Numbered from the stretch's first letter, positions 1 to 8,929 are shown. The stretch: DNA of 64,000 nt from Indiicoccus explosivorum (GCF_002167005.1 NZ_NHTN01000009.1:1-64000), one strand, 5' to 3'. Program-made: numbers and translations. Notes: generated from the sequence alone by a model not told the origin.

Positions 1-3
1 GCT

Positions 4-90
4 TTATCTCGGTCTCGCCCCCGCTTATCCCGGGCTCAAAGCCTCTTATCCGCGTCTCAAAACATTTTATCCCGGTCTCAACACTCCCCC
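4..90. repeat. Four 21-bp tandem repeats
   Basis: Four head-to-tail units begin at 4, 25, 46 and 67, with an exact 21-bp period over the first three. Each starts TTATC and continues with a variant of CGGTCTCAAA; the second half of the unit is more variable. A truncated TTAT follows at 91. The array lies just upstream of a VOC gene and its left edge may continue beyond the window. No coding role is apparent; the period equals about two helical turns. Confidence 0.75.
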
Positions 91-160
91 TTATTGCCTG
101 CCGCCCTTTTTTCCGCTACGATAAAACAAAACACACGTTCTTATTAAGGGGAGAAGATTT

Positions 161-520
161 ATGTGGAAACACATCGAATGCGTTGCTGTACATACGGAAG
201 ATATTGAAAAATCGATCCAGTTCTACGAGACGGTCGGACTGACAAAAGTATGGGATACCTTCCAGGACGCGGAACAGAAATGGCGGCTCGTCGGCATGCG
301 GTTCCCTGCAGGCGGAGCGGAGCTTGTGCTGAAGAACAATCCGGACCTGAAATTTGCGGAAACGGAAATAATGGTCGAAGATGTAAACGAACTATATACA
401 GCGCTGAAAACGAATCAGGAAGTCACATGGATCCGGGAGCCTTTCTCCAATGCCCTTGGTGGCCATGCCGCCGTCATGCGTGCGCCGGATGGAAATGTCT
501 ACGTGCTGGTGGGCAATTAA
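161..520 (+). CDS. VOC family protein (glyoxalase/bleomycin-resistance fold)
   Basis: This 119-residue protein has the length and pattern of a single vicinal-oxygen-chelate module pair: an N-terminal IECVAVHTEDIEKSIQFYE strand-helix followed by a C-terminal half ending GGHAAVMRAPDGNVYVLVG, where the APDGN turn is typical of the family. Members are metal-dependent lyases, dioxygenases or drug-binding proteins, and the substrate cannot be told from sequence. The ATG is preceded by AGGGGAGA at a good distance. It is probably cytoplasmic. The next gene follows after about 47 bases in the same direction and may be cotranscribed. Confidence 0.8.
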   Translation: MWKHIECVAVHTEDIEKSIQFYETVGLTKVWDTFQDAEQKWRLVGMRFPAGGAELVLKNNPDLKFAETEIMVEDVNELYTALKTNQEVTWIREPFSNALGGHAAVMRAPDGNVYVLVGN

Positions 521-567
521 GCGGCGGCAGCACTGGCGAAAAAATACGAATCATGGAGGAAACCGGA

Positions 568-1131
568 ATGAGCAATCAGCGAAAAGCCGTATTTTACGGT
601 GCGGTGACAGTGGACGGATATCTTGCGCGCGACAATCACTCGCTGGACTGGCTGATCGGGACGGAAGGCGAAGAAGAAAGCACCTACCCTGAATTTATTC
701 GGACCGTAGACACGGAGATCATGGGACGGGAAACGTATGATCAAGTGCTGATTCTTTCTCCGGACGGCATCCCCGACGACGGGAGGAAGCGATACGTGTT
801 CTCCCGCACGCGCACAGGACAGGACAGGCCGGTGGAATTCGTGAATGACGACATCGCCGAGTTCGTCCGCAGACTGAAATCGGAACCAGGCAAGGATATC
901 TGGATAGTCGGCGGCGGACAGATCCTTCGTCCGCTCCTGGAAGCGCAGCTCGTCGATGAATTCATCATCCAGCTTGCCCCAGCGCTCATCGGCCGCGGCA
1001 TTCCGCTCTTTCCGCCCGGTGATTATGACAGCCGCCTGGAACTGACCGGCATCGGCCGGTTCGGGCAGTTTGCGGAAGTGCGGTATACGGTCAAACGGAC
1101 CGGCAGCGCGGTGAACCCCGGTCACTCCTGA
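568..1131 (+). CDS. Dihydrofolate reductase family protein (RibD C-terminal fold)
   Basis: The 187-residue product opens with KAVFYGAVTVDGYLARDN and has the IMGRETYDQV and IWIVGGGQILRPLLEAQLVDEFIIQLAPALIG blocks typical of small YyaP/YwjB-like proteins of the RibD C-terminal/DHFR fold, which bind NADPH. The frame is open much further upstream, but the ATG at 568 has a TGGAGGA ribosome site seven bases ahead, so that start was chosen. True dihydrofolate reductase activity is doubtful because these paralogues differ from FolA. A terminator hairpin follows directly. Confidence 0.82.
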   Translation: MSNQRKAVFYGAVTVDGYLARDNHSLDWLIGTEGEEESTYPEFIRTVDTEIMGRETYDQVLILSPDGIPDDGRKRYVFSRTRTGQDRPVEFVNDDIAEFVRRLKSEPGKDIWIVGGGQILRPLLEAQLVDEFIIQLAPALIGRGIPLFPPGDYDSRLELTGIGRFGQFAEVRYTVKRTGSAVNPGHS

Positions 1132-1135
1132 ACGC

Positions 1136-1176
1136 AAAAAGCCCGAAGAGACTTACTGTTCTCTCCGGGCTCTTCT
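1136..1176. terminator. Convergent Rho-independent terminator
   Basis: An A-run followed by AGCCCGAAGAGA pairs, with one mismatch, with TCTCTCCGGGCT, followed by a T-rich tract. It lies between converging genes and could serve both strands. Confidence 0.75.
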
Positions 1177-1182
1177 TCCTGC

Positions 1183-1557
1183 TCACTTCCTGTGCCACTC
1201 CAGCAGCTCGATGCGATTTCCGAAAGGATCGGCCACATAAAACCGGTCTGCGCCCGGCAAATTATTATCTTCCGTGACTTCCACACCGTGGTCCCGGCAA
1301 TGGCTTTTCAGCGCTTCCAAGTTCCCGACTTCGAACGCCGGGTGCGCTTTCTTCGCCGGCACAAACGGTTCTTCCACGCCGATATGGATTTGGCAGCTGC
1401 CTGACTTGAACCAGACGCCGCCGCGCTTTCTCAGCGCTTCCGGCTTCTCCACTTCCTCGAACCCTAAAATGCCGCCAAAAAAGGCCCGTGCTTCCTCTTC
1501 GCTCCCTTTAGGGGCCGCGAGCTGCACGTGGTCCAGTGCTTTGAATACAAATGACAT
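1183..1557 (-). CDS. VOC family protein
   Basis: The 124-residue protein has the vicinal-oxygen-chelate pattern: FKALDHVQLAAPKGSEEEARAFFGGILGF at the start, a central CQIHIGVEEPF strand and a closing RFYVADPFGNRIELLEW, where the DPFGN turn and IELLE strand with a terminal metal-ligand Glu are family hallmarks. An open frame extends upstream to 1641, but the ATG at 1557 has AGGTGAT seven bases before it. It lies 29 bases after the creatininase gene and probably shares its transcript. The substrate is unknown; dioxygenase or lyase activity is possible. Confidence 0.82.
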   Translation of the reverse strand: MSFVFKALDHVQLAAPKGSEEEARAFFGGILGFEEVEKPEALRKRGGVWFKSGSCQIHIGVEEPFVPAKKAHPAFEVGNLEALKSHCRDHGVEVTEDNNLPGADRFYVADPFGNRIELLEWHRK

Positions 1558-1586
1558 TCCCTCATCACCTGTCGGTTCCGCTTTTT

Positions 1587-2345
1587 TCATTCCATTTTCC
1601 GTCGGTACGCTTCCTCGATGAATTCCTTCAGCCCGTCGCATTTTTTATTGAGAAAAGCGGTCCAAAACGCTTCCCCTTTTTCCGCCAGTTCCTCTTTTGT
1701 ATACTCGCCGGCTGTGAACTTCCCCCAGTTGCCGCTGCCGTTTTCCGTCAGTTTCTCCCACGGGACCGCATCGATGAATTTGAGGTGTTCATCCGGCACA
1801 TCCGACCCCATCGATTCCAGCGTCATGAGCTCCGGACACAGCCACATCGCCGTGCAGACGGACAGAAGGCCCCCGTGCATTTCCTTCAGCTCTTCCAGTC
1901 CGGCCGCTTTCTTCCCGGCCGCCTGCGCTTCCCGGTCCCGGTAGTGCAGCGCCGCAACCAGCATGTCCGGATACTTGTAGTTCATCTGCTTCACGAACGC
2001 CGGCTCCCAGTACGCGCCGCCGTGCCCGTTGCAGATCACGAATTTCCGGAACCCCTGCCGGTTCAGGTTCACCACCACTTCTTCCAATAAACTCATAATC
2101 ACCGCGGGACTGATGGTGACCGTCCCCTTGAGACTGGCGTGCTCTTCCGACGTATTGAACGGCAGGATGGGCAGCACATAGGCGCCGAGCGCTTTCCCGT
2201 AAGCTTCCGCGCATTGCCCGACAATCAGCGAATCGATGTGCATCGGCAGATGAGGGCCGAATTGCTCGGTCGCGCCGATTGGGATGACCGCCGTATCCGT
2301 CCCGCTCGCCTTCACATCCGCCGTGGAATTCCTGTAGCTCAGCAT
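1587..2345 (-). CDS. Creatininase family protein
   Basis: At 252 residues this has the length of the creatininase/creatinine amidohydrolase family. Metal-binding motifs are visible: the E-Q-F-GPHLP-H-D block near residues 27-39 and NGHGG near residue 109, with a further conserved HGG near residue 155. Family members are Zn/Mn-dependent amidohydrolases acting on creatinine or on cyclic amides such as FAPy intermediates; the actual substrate is not predictable. The ATG follows TTGGAGGG. It sits between a VOC gene and an unknown gene in one minus-strand run. Confidence 0.85.
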   Translation of the reverse strand: MLSYRNSTADVKASGTDTAVIPIGATEQFGPHLPMHIDSLIVGQCAEAYGKALGAYVLPILPFNTSEEHASLKGTVTISPAVIMSLLEEVVVNLNRQGFRKFVICNGHGGAYWEPAFVKQMNYKYPDMLVAALHYRDREAQAAGKKAAGLEELKEMHGGLLSVCTAMWLCPELMTLESMGSDVPDEHLKFIDAVPWEKLTENGSGNWGKFTAGEYTKEELAEKGEAFWTAFLNKKCDGLKEFIEEAYRRKME

Positions 2346-2368
2346 CGTATCCCTCCAATTCCAATCCT

Positions 2369-2971
2369 CTACAGCTCGACTTCGAACCCCGTCGGTTTCT
2401 GATAGGGCGTTTCAACTTCCCTGAAAATCAGCCGGTATCCGGAACCGTCTTCCGGCAGCGCCGGTGAAACGACGTACGTGTACGCGAAATGCCCTTGGGA
2501 ACCGCTTCCTCCGTCGTTCCGGCAATCATATTCCCTTCCTTCCGACTGCACTTCCAAATTAAAGAAGGTATGCTCCCTTTCATGCGGTCCTGCCGCTTCA
2601 TCCGGCAGCACCCGGTCCATATGGAAGTGGACGACGCTCGCATTTTCGAACTGGCGGATGAACGGGACCGAAAAGAACGATTCCCCTTTCTCGAACGACT
2701 TCATGACCGGCAAGTTCCCGACAAACCCTTTCGGCTCGACGACCGGCCGGTACGCCTCTTCATTCAAAAGATGGGCAAAGATGCTGTTCAGGAAATCCGG
2801 ATAAAAGCCGTAGGTTTCCGCCCATTCCCCGATATACCCGGGCGAAGGGAACCCCGAACTTCCGGCCGCCTGGTCCTTCCGCTGCCGGATCAGGCGGCAG
2901 AGTTCTTCATCGATGGGAGCCACCCTCTCATCATAATAATCGGTCGGTGGTATGAATCTATGCCGCTTCAC
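2369..2971 (-). CDS. Conserved hypothetical protein
   Basis: About 200 residues, acidic, without signal peptide or membrane segment. No family was recognised. The tail TYVVSPALPEDGSGYRLIFREVETPYQKPTGFEVEL and a central FENASVVHFHMDRVLPDEAAGPHE look like a beta-rich domain. An ATG lies 24 bases further upstream, but a consensus AAAGGAGG sits inside that extension eight bases before a GTG, so the GTG at 2971 is the likely start. The gene is 23 bases upstream of the creatininase gene, suggesting one operon. Confidence 0.7.
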   Translation of the reverse strand: MKRHRFIPPTDYYDERVAPIDEELCRLIRQRKDQAAGSSGFPSPGYIGEWAETYGFYPDFLNSIFAHLLNEEAYRPVVEPKGFVGNLPVMKSFEKGESFFSVPFIRQFENASVVHFHMDRVLPDEAAGPHEREHTFFNLEVQSEGREYDCRNDGGSGSQGHFAYTYVVSPALPEDGSGYRLIFREVETPYQKPTGFEVEL

Positions 2972-3144
2972 GCTGTTCGCCTCCTTTATTCCCATCGTAC
3001 CACTCCGGCGAATGTAAATGGTATCGATTTACAGCTACTTCCTGATTAGTCTGAATTTACGGTATAATAAATAAAAAAAGAAACCTGGGCACTGACAGTG
3101 GAAATGAAAATCAATTATAACCTTACTGAAAAGAAGGTGATCGT

Positions 3145-3510
3145 ATGAACCGGACAATCAGAAGCCTTTTCCTTTTGATGCTGGCCGCTGTGCTGCTGAG
3201 CGGATGTGCCGAACCGGAAGAGGGCCGATTCGCGCCGCCGCAGCTGCTGTCCTCTGAAGAAGGCGAGTACAGCATTCTTCTGATCGTCGATGAAACGGTA
3301 TCGACAGAAGAAAGAAGCGAGATCATCGATCAGGTGGTCAGCACAGCGACAGTCCGCGGCATTCTCGATGAAGCGACCATCGCGAAACCATCGGAGTACG
3401 AAAGCTTAGCCATTGAGGAAACACCTGCCGTGCTGATCATGGATACGGAAGAAATTGTGCTGCAGACGACCGATATGGAGGAAGCCGAGGCGTTTCTGGC
3501 TGATCAGTAA
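3145..3510 (+). CDS. Small putative lipoprotein
   Basis: A 121-residue protein with a positively charged N-terminus, a short hydrophobic stretch and a lipobox LLSGC near residue 21, so it is expected to be lipid-anchored on the outer face of the membrane. The remainder is acidic with no recognised domain. GAAGGTGAT precedes the ATG. A TATAAT at 3063-3068 could be its -10 element, though a good -35 is not evident. The function is unknown. Confidence 0.7.
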   Translation: MNRTIRSLFLLMLAAVLLSGCAEPEEGRFAPPQLLSSEEGEYSILLIVDETVSTEERSEIIDQVVSTATVRGILDEATIAKPSEYESLAIEETPAVLIMDTEEIVLQTTDMEEAEAFLADQ

Positions 3511-3717
3511 CAGGGGGAATGCAGATGAATCGTTTTTCGAGGGAATATATTCTTGCCATAAATGATCACCGATTCACTTGCAGATAGGTAGCATACTAAG
3601 TTGGATTTCCTTTTACTGTTATCCCTAATTTGTGCAATAATGATTTTATACATATTTTTCCTTTAAAAACATACAAAAGGATTTCTCCTCATTAATATAA
3701 ACTGAAGGAGGATTGAT

Positions 3718-4584
3718 GTGAAAGAACTGCTGTCAATTCCGATTAAATTTCTGTTCGTCTCGATCGGCTTGATTTTATTGAGTGCTTTAACCGGCTTGTT
3801 CCGCGGCGGCGCACGCCCCGAATGGGAACTCTATACCGAACAGGTCCGGTCCATTCTCGTCGCGTTCGTACATCCGGAGAAACTGACGGTCACCACATTG
3901 TCCGGGAAAGAGTATCCCTTTTTTCAGGATTTCTGGGACGTCTACAGTTATTCGCTGGCCATTTTCCTGCCGGCACTGTTCCTTTCCCTGTTTCTCAGCC
4001 TGCTGCTCACTTACCTGACGATTCTTCTTCCCGACGGAATCCGGAGGCGCATCACCCGGACGGCGGCGCTGCTCGAATCCACACCGGACCTCCTCATCAT
4101 CATGATCATCCAGGGAGGGGCGCTTTACATCATGCGGGAGACCGGCGTCCTGCTGTTTTCGGTCGCTGCCACCGCGTCGGATCCCACTTACATCCTGCCG
4201 ATCATCGCGCTGTCGCTCATCCCGTCGCTCATGTTCTACAAAGTCACACTTTACCTCGTCAATGACGAGTTCAAGGAGCCGTACATCGATCTGATCCGGA
4301 GCAAAGGGTTTACGGAGAGTTATATTTTCTACCGGCATATCCTTCGCAATATCGCGCCGAGCCTCTTCACCCACAGCAAAGCGATTCTGCTTCTGCTGCT
4401 GTCGTCCATGGTCATATTCGAGCGCATCTTCAACATCCCGGGTATTTTTACATACTTGATCCGCTTTCCGGAACCGGATGTGATCGCTGTTTCGCTGATT
4501 GCATTTTACGTGCCGATTTTCTTACTCTACGCCATTGTCACCGGACTCATCGGCCGGTCGACCGGCCAGCGATTGGAGTGGTGA
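3718..4584 (+). CDS. ABC transporter permease, oligopeptide (DppB/OppB) type
   Basis: This 288-residue polytopic protein has an N-terminal membrane helix, an extracytoplasmic loop and five further hydrophobic segments. The cytoplasmic EAA-type loop reads EPYIDLIRSKGFTESYIFYRHILRN, the DppB/OppB pattern, and would contact an ATPase. The GTG start has AAGGAGG six bases upstream. The partner permease begins one base after the stop. No ATPase or substrate-binding gene lies nearby, so either those are encoded elsewhere or the pair has a specialised role. The substrate is unknown; peptides or metal chelates are typical for the family. Confidence 0.83.
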   Translation: MKELLSIPIKFLFVSIGLILLSALTGLFRGGARPEWELYTEQVRSILVAFVHPEKLTVTTLSGKEYPFFQDFWDVYSYSLAIFLPALFLSLFLSLLLTYLTILLPDGIRRRITRTAALLESTPDLLIIMIIQGGALYIMRETGVLLFSVAATASDPTYILPIIALSLIPSLMFYKVTLYLVNDEFKEPYIDLIRSKGFTESYIFYRHILRNIAPSLFTHSKAILLLLLSSMVIFERIFNIPGIFTYLIRFPEPDVIAVSLIAFYVPIFLLYAIVTGLIGRSTGQRLEW

Positions 4585-4585
4585 G

Positions 4586-5659
4586 ATGACGATCATCCAG
4601 CAACTGTTCAGGAAAAAATTGTTCCTCGCCGGCTTCACGGCGGTCACGTTACTGTTTTTGAGCAGCATGGGCTATTATCTGTTCTTCGGAGATCATATCC
4701 CGCATGTCCCACTTCAATTCGAGAACGGCGATCCGCTGCCGCCACCCTACGACGGCACTGTTTTTCCGCCGCTCGGTTCGGATACGTTCGGACGGAACGT
4801 CGCTTTCGTCCTGTTCACCGGCGCGAAGTACACCATCCTGGCGGGAATCGTGATCGCGTTCGTCCGGGTCGTCCCTGCTGTATTCGTCGCTATCGGCCTC
4901 CATTACTTTGTGCCGTTTCTGCAGAAGCCGCTGAAAAATGCCGCGGACGCCATCAATTACTTTCCGATGACGCTGTTCGCATTCCTGCTGCTTTACTGGA
5001 TCCGGCCGACCGCCGTCATGGATACGTCGACGGGCGTGCTCACCAGGAATCCGGGACCCGACATGTGGCCAGCGGTGTTCATCTACATCGCGGTTCTGTC
5101 GGTCGTCTTCATTCCCGCCAACGCGGTCCTGATCGCCAATGAAATGAAGCGGATCTACAAAAAGGAATTCATCGCCAGCTCCATTACCCTTGGCGCCGGG
5201 AAATGGCGCATCCTGACCCGTCACATGAAACCGTTCATCGTCCCGCAAGTCTTTCTGGTCGGCATGCGGGAATTCATCCAGACGCTTCTCCTCATGGCCC
5301 ATCTCGGTGTGCTGGCTATCTTCATCGGCGGCGTCACCTCAAAACAAGATCTGTTCGGAATCGGCCGGGAAATTTCCGTCTCGAATGAGTGGAGCGGCCT
5401 GCTCGGCATGTGGTGGGATTACCTGTATACGACCTACCCCTGGCTTTCCGCCTTGCCGATCATCATGCTCACCCTGCTCATTTTCGCGGTGAAATGCATG
5501 GTCGTGAGTCTGGAAGCTGTCCTTGCGGAAGAAGCGGTAACACGGGATGCTATGGAATCGGATGAAAAAGAGGACGAGCCGGCTGGCCAATTGGCGGACA
5601 GCCGGCCGCCGTTTCAGCTGCTTCCTGCGAAACCGGCGGAGTCACGGAAACATTATTGA
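4586..5659 (+). CDS. ABC transporter permease, oligopeptide (DppC/OppC) type
   Basis: The 357-residue protein has a leading cytoplasmic helix (LFRKKLFLAGF), a periplasmic-side loop containing PLGSDTFGRNV, the DppC-like LGTD-GRD equivalent, and a cytoplasmic KKEFIASSITLGAGKWRILTRHM loop. The frame is open to 4499, but the ATG at 4586 follows GGAGTGGTGAG and abuts the stop of the partner permease, implying translational coupling. The C-terminal 45 residues form an acidic hydrophilic tail unusual for DppC proteins. It presumably forms a heterodimer with the upstream permease. A strong terminator follows. Confidence 0.83.
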   Translation: MTIIQQLFRKKLFLAGFTAVTLLFLSSMGYYLFFGDHIPHVPLQFENGDPLPPPYDGTVFPPLGSDTFGRNVAFVLFTGAKYTILAGIVIAFVRVVPAVFVAIGLHYFVPFLQKPLKNAADAINYFPMTLFAFLLLYWIRPTAVMDTSTGVLTRNPGPDMWPAVFIYIAVLSVVFIPANAVLIANEMKRIYKKEFIASSITLGAGKWRILTRHMKPFIVPQVFLVGMREFIQTLLLMAHLGVLAIFIGGVTSKQDLFGIGREISVSNEWSGLLGMWWDYLYTTYPWLSALPIIMLTLLIFAVKCMVVSLEAVLAEEAVTRDAMESDEKEDEPAGQLADSRPPFQLLPAKPAESRKHY

Positions 5660-5670
5660 GCTCAAAAATA

Positions 5671-5706
5671 AACCCAGCCTCCTTGACAGCAAGGGGCTGG
5701 GTTTTC
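5671..5706 (+). terminator. Rho-independent terminator after permease pair
   Basis: AACCCAGCC pairs perfectly with GGCTGGGTT, with a loop of about 15 bases and a following T-rich tract. Confidence 0.85.
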
Positions 5707-5821
5707 AGTTGTTTTAAACCGTTTGTATAGAGTACGCTTTTGCGAGCGGATTTCACTTTTAGCACTCAGAGAATGTACTGTCTCCATTTTGTTACTGTAA
5801 GCATATTACCAAAGCCACCCC

Positions 5822-5850
5822 TTGATTACTACGATATAATCGTATAAAAT
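5822..5850 (+). promoter_or_regulatory. Promoter and likely autoregulatory operator of toxin-antitoxin pair
   Basis: TTGATT at 5822-5827 and TAAAAT at 5845-5850 are separated by 17 bases. A perfect inverted repeat ACGAT-ATA-ATCGT (5831-5843) fills the spacer, a common position for an antitoxin or toxin-antitoxin complex to bind. Assignment is inferred from position only. Confidence 0.5.
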
Positions 5851-5921
5851 GAATCTATACAAGTCACGGAATTGGAGCGGGAAGAGCGGGAAAACGAAAG
5901 TACAATGAAGATGTCAAACTG

Positions 5922-6272
5922 GTGTTTATTTATACAGAAGCTTTCAATAAAATCTGGGAACATTACGGATTATCGGAAAAAGATAAAGAGAGATTTGAAA
6001 GACAAGTCCGGGAATACGAAGAAAATAACACGGATCCAAGTAACGTCTTGGGAGATATCATTGCTGATACTGGAGGCGCCATAAAACTTCGATTTGACAG
6101 TTCGAGTGACAATGTCGGGAAAAGTGGCGGATATCGAATCATTTATTGCAAGTATGGTCGACGAGTCTATGCAATGCTGCTTATTTATAAGAAATCAGAT
6201 ATAGAAACACTTACTGATAGGGAAAAAAGCATTATCAAAAACAGAGTGAAAGAATTGAAGCGAAATAAGTAA
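5922..6272 (+). CDS. RelE/HigB-like toxin
   Basis: A 116-residue basic protein in the pattern of HigB/RelE-type toxins, which are ribosome-dependent mRNA endonucleases: FIYTEAFNKIWEHYGLSEKD at the start, then GGAIKLRF and GGYRIIYCKYGRRVYAMLLIYKKSD, with an ETLTDREKSIIKNRVKEL tail. The start is uncertain. A GTG at 5922 begins it here with only a weak ribosome site; the frame is open back to 5853 and reads KYNEDVKLV just before this point, without an ATG. The toxin precedes the HTH antitoxin, the order seen in higBA modules. Confidence 0.75.
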   Translation: MFIYTEAFNKIWEHYGLSEKDKERFERQVREYEENNTDPSNVLGDIIADTGGAIKLRFDSSSDNVGKSGGYRIIYCKYGRRVYAMLLIYKKSDIETLTDREKSIIKNRVKELKRNK

Positions 6273-6288
6273 GAGGGCGGTGTTTAGA

Positions 6289-6654
6289 ATGAATTCAAAC
6301 AAAATGGATTTTGAAAACTTACTTGAAGAGAGTGTCAGTCAGTTAAATCAGTATGCCGAGGGCAATACAGAACACGTCGAGGTCGTTACTTATAGACTGC
6401 GCGATCTTCCCCAAATCGATCTTACCTCCATCAAAGAACTAAGAAAAGATCTCGGTGCTACTCAAAAAACGTTTGGCGATGTTCTCGGTGTATCAACACG
6501 CACAGTAGAGGCGTGGGAAATTGGACGTTCTTTCCCTAACGGATCTGCAGCAAGATTAATGCAGCTTATGTTGGATAACCCCTCTATTAAACAATCTTTT
6601 AAACAGACGATTAAAAATGAAAAACTAGTGAAAAGAGAAAAATCGCTCAGCTGA
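6289..6654 (+). CDS. HigA-like XRE-family antitoxin
   Basis: A 121-residue protein with a helix-turn-helix at about residues 48-100: IKELRKDLGATQKTFGDVLGVSTRTVEAWEIGRSFPNGSAARLMQLM, typical of HigA-type antitoxins that neutralise the toxin and repress their own promoter. AAGAGGGCGG stands before the ATG at 6289; an in-frame GTG at 6280 is less well placed. The 16-base gap to the toxin gene indicates one transcript. The N-terminal 45 residues may be the toxin-binding part. It probably binds the inverted repeat at 5831-5843. Confidence 0.82.
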   Translation: MNSNKMDFENLLEESVSQLNQYAEGNTEHVEVVTYRLRDLPQIDLTSIKELRKDLGATQKTFGDVLGVSTRTVEAWEIGRSFPNGSAARLMQLMLDNPSIKQSFKQTIKNEKLVKREKSLS

Positions 6655-6721
6655 ACACAATAAACTGAACTTCAATAATAGTTGAGTTTGACCTCCATCA
6701 CTCGTATGTTCTCTTTATGCC

Positions 6722-6766
6722 AAAAAGGTCCGCTGGAAAGAAAACTCTTACCAGCGGACCTTTTCT
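6722..6766. terminator. Bidirectional terminator between antitoxin and copper ATPase genes
   Basis: AAAGGTCCGCTGG pairs perfectly with CCAGCGGACCTTT around a 14-base loop, with A and T runs on the two sides. It serves the converging antitoxin (+) and copper ATPase (-) genes. Confidence 0.88.
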
Positions 6767-6778
6767 TGTCTGTATCTC

Positions 6779-8929
6779 TTATGCCTTCAACAACTTCGCA
6801 TTTATCGCCACAATGATCGTACTCAGACTCATGAAAACCGCACCGATGGCGGGGCTTACCACTATTCCCCAAGGCGCTAATACGCCGGCAGCCAACGGAA
6901 TGGCAAAGATATTATAGCCGGTCGCCCACCACAGGTTCTGGACCATTTTCCGGTACGTCTTTTTCGAAAGGTCGATCAGGGCTACGACGTCATTCGGATT
7001 GCTTTTCACGAGCACGACATCGGCTGTTTCCATCGCCACATCCGTACCTGTCCCTATGGCGATCCCCAAGTCAGCGGTCGCCAGCGCCGGCGCATCGTTC
7101 ACGCCGTCCCCTGTCATCGCGACTCTCCAGCCTTTTGCTTTGATGTTCTTGATCTGGCTGGCTTTGTCATCCGGCAGCACTTCAGCGTACACGTCATCAA
7201 TATCCAGTTGCGCCGCCACCCAGTTGGCCACCTTTTTGTTATCGCCTGTCAGCATAATCGACTGGATGCCTTTCGCTTTCAGGGCGGTCACGGCCTCTTT
7301 TGCGGCATCCCGCACAATATCCGCCAAGGCGACCATTCCGGCAAGGCGGTCTTCCACGAGGACGAAGACGACCGTCTTCCCTTCTTCCGATAATTTATTG
7401 AATAAACCCCGGTCATAACTCAGTTTATGGCTTTCCACATAACCCGGACTGACCACGTTCACTTTTCGGCCATCCACTTTGCCCTCGATGCCTTTGCCTG
7501 TGATGGATTCAAAATCGGTGGCCCGGCCAATGGGGATGCCTTTTTCTTTGGCAGAGGCGACGATGCCTGCCGCAATCGGGTGTTCGGAGTTCTGCTCGAT
7601 AGCTGCTGCCAGCTGCAGCACTTCTTCGTCGGTGTAATGGCTTTCGGAAACGATGTCCGTGACACCGAACTCACCTTTCGTCAGTGTTCCGGTTTTATCA
7701 AACACGACCGCATTCAGATTCCGTGCGCCCTCAAAATCCGCCCGGTTCCGGATCAGCAGCCCCTGTTTGGCCGAAATCGAAGTGGAGACGGCGACGACCA
7801 GCGGGGCGGCGAGCCCTAAAGCATGCGGGCACGTGATGACCATGACCGTCACCATCCGTTCAATGGCGACATCGAACGGATAGCCGAGTGCCAGCCAGGC
7901 GAACAGCGTGGTGAATCCGGCGACGAGCGCCAGATAGAATAACCATTTGGCCGCACGGTTTGTCAGGTCCTGCGTTCGGGACTTCGATTCCTGGGCTTCT
8001 TTCACCATGGTGATCACTTGGGACAAATAAGATTCTTCCCCTGTTTTCTCGACTTCGATGATAAGGGAACCTTCTTTATTCACAGATCCGCCGATGACTT
8101 CACTGCCCGCTTCTTTTTCAACCGGGATGGATTCACCTGTCAGCATCGATTCGTCGATCGCCGACTTCCCTTCCGCAATGATGCCATCGACCGGAATCTT
8201 CTCACCCGGTTTCACGAGCACCCGGTCTTTATTCCGGATATCAGCCAGCGGCACGTCCGTGACATTGCCGTGTTCATCCAGTTTATGGGCTTCGCTCGGC
8301 ATCAGTTTCACCAGCTGCTCCAGTGCATTGGAGGCGCCCATAATGGAACGCATTTCAATCCAGTGCCCCAGCAGCATGATGACCACCAGTGTGGCGAGTT
8401 CCCAGAACAGCTGATTGCCATTCCAGCCGAAAACGACCAGGGTACTGTAACCGTAAGCGATGGAAATCGCCAGCGCGATCAGCGTCATCATGCCCGGATT
8501 TCTGTCTTTCAGCTCTGCGATCCCCCCGGTCAGGAACGGCCAGCCGCCATAAAAGAAGACGACAGTGGATAAGGCAAACAAAATATACAGGTCATTGTCG
8601 AACCGCCAGTCGACGCCCATGAAATGCTGGATCATCGGCGACAGCGCGAGAATCGGGAGAGTGAGGATCAGGGAAATATAGAAGCGTTTCTTGAAATCCG
8701 CCACCATGTCTCCGTGACCGTGATGTCCGTGACCGCCGTGGCTTCCATGGCCAGCAGCTGCGTGTTTGTCGTGACCTTCATGCCCATGGTATGCGTGTTC
8801 TTCGTGATTTGTATGACCATGCTGTTCCTGCTCTTCCTGCACAGTCGATTCATTGTAATGCCGAGGCTCTGGATCGCTGCTGTGGTGCGCATGGTCGTGA
8901 TAATGGAGATTGCCTTCATGCTTTGTCAT
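6779..8929 (-). CDS. copB: Copper-translocating P1B-type ATPase, CopB-like
   Basis: The 716-residue membrane pump starts with about 75 residues rich in His, Asp and Glu in place of CxxC metal-binding domains. It then carries the P-type core: TGES (about 264-267) in the actuator domain, CPH (367-369) in the transport helix, DKTGT (411-415) with the phosphorylated Asp, SEHP in the nucleotide domain and GDGVNDAP (607-614). CPH rather than CPC plus a His-rich N-terminus marks CopB-type P1B-3 pumps, which export copper or silver. GTG at 8938 is possible, but the ATG at 8929 lies eight bases after AAGGGG. No copZ or csoR is adjacent. Confidence 0.93.
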   Translation of the reverse strand: MTKHEGNLHYHDHAHHSSDPEPRHYNESTVQEEQEQHGHTNHEEHAYHGHEGHDKHAAAGHGSHGGHGHHGHGDMVADFKKRFYISLILTLPILALSPMIQHFMGVDWRFDNDLYILFALSTVVFFYGGWPFLTGGIAELKDRNPGMMTLIALAISIAYGYSTLVVFGWNGNQLFWELATLVVIMLLGHWIEMRSIMGASNALEQLVKLMPSEAHKLDEHGNVTDVPLADIRNKDRVLVKPGEKIPVDGIIAEGKSAIDESMLTGESIPVEKEAGSEVIGGSVNKEGSLIIEVEKTGEESYLSQVITMVKEAQESKSRTQDLTNRAAKWLFYLALVAGFTTLFAWLALGYPFDVAIERMVTVMVITCPHALGLAAPLVVAVSTSISAKQGLLIRNRADFEGARNLNAVVFDKTGTLTKGEFGVTDIVSESHYTDEEVLQLAAAIEQNSEHPIAAGIVASAKEKGIPIGRATDFESITGKGIEGKVDGRKVNVVSPGYVESHKLSYDRGLFNKLSEEGKTVVFVLVEDRLAGMVALADIVRDAAKEAVTALKAKGIQSIMLTGDNKKVANWVAAQLDIDDVYAEVLPDDKASQIKNIKAKGWRVAMTGDGVNDAPALATADLGIAIGTGTDVAMETADVVLVKSNPNDVVALIDLSKKTYRKMVQNLWWATGYNIFAIPLAAGVLAPWGIVVSPAIGAVFMSLSTIIVAINAKLLKA

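Noticed and set aside
4-90. CRISPR array
   Set aside because: The units are 21 bp with no separate spacers and no cas genes are in the window.
517-1137. Long minus-strand frame opposite the DHFR-like gene
   Set aside because: It is the antisense shadow of a recognised protein and has no family pattern. Similar long antisense frames across the high-GC genes (for example 15128-16240, 45422-48181, 55304-57127) were dropped for the same reason.
3525-3587. A 20-codon reading frame with a fair ribosome site after the small lipoprotein gene
   Set aside because: No signal, repeat or conserved feature; its content looks random and it sits in an AT-rich gap. A remnant or chance frame is more likely.
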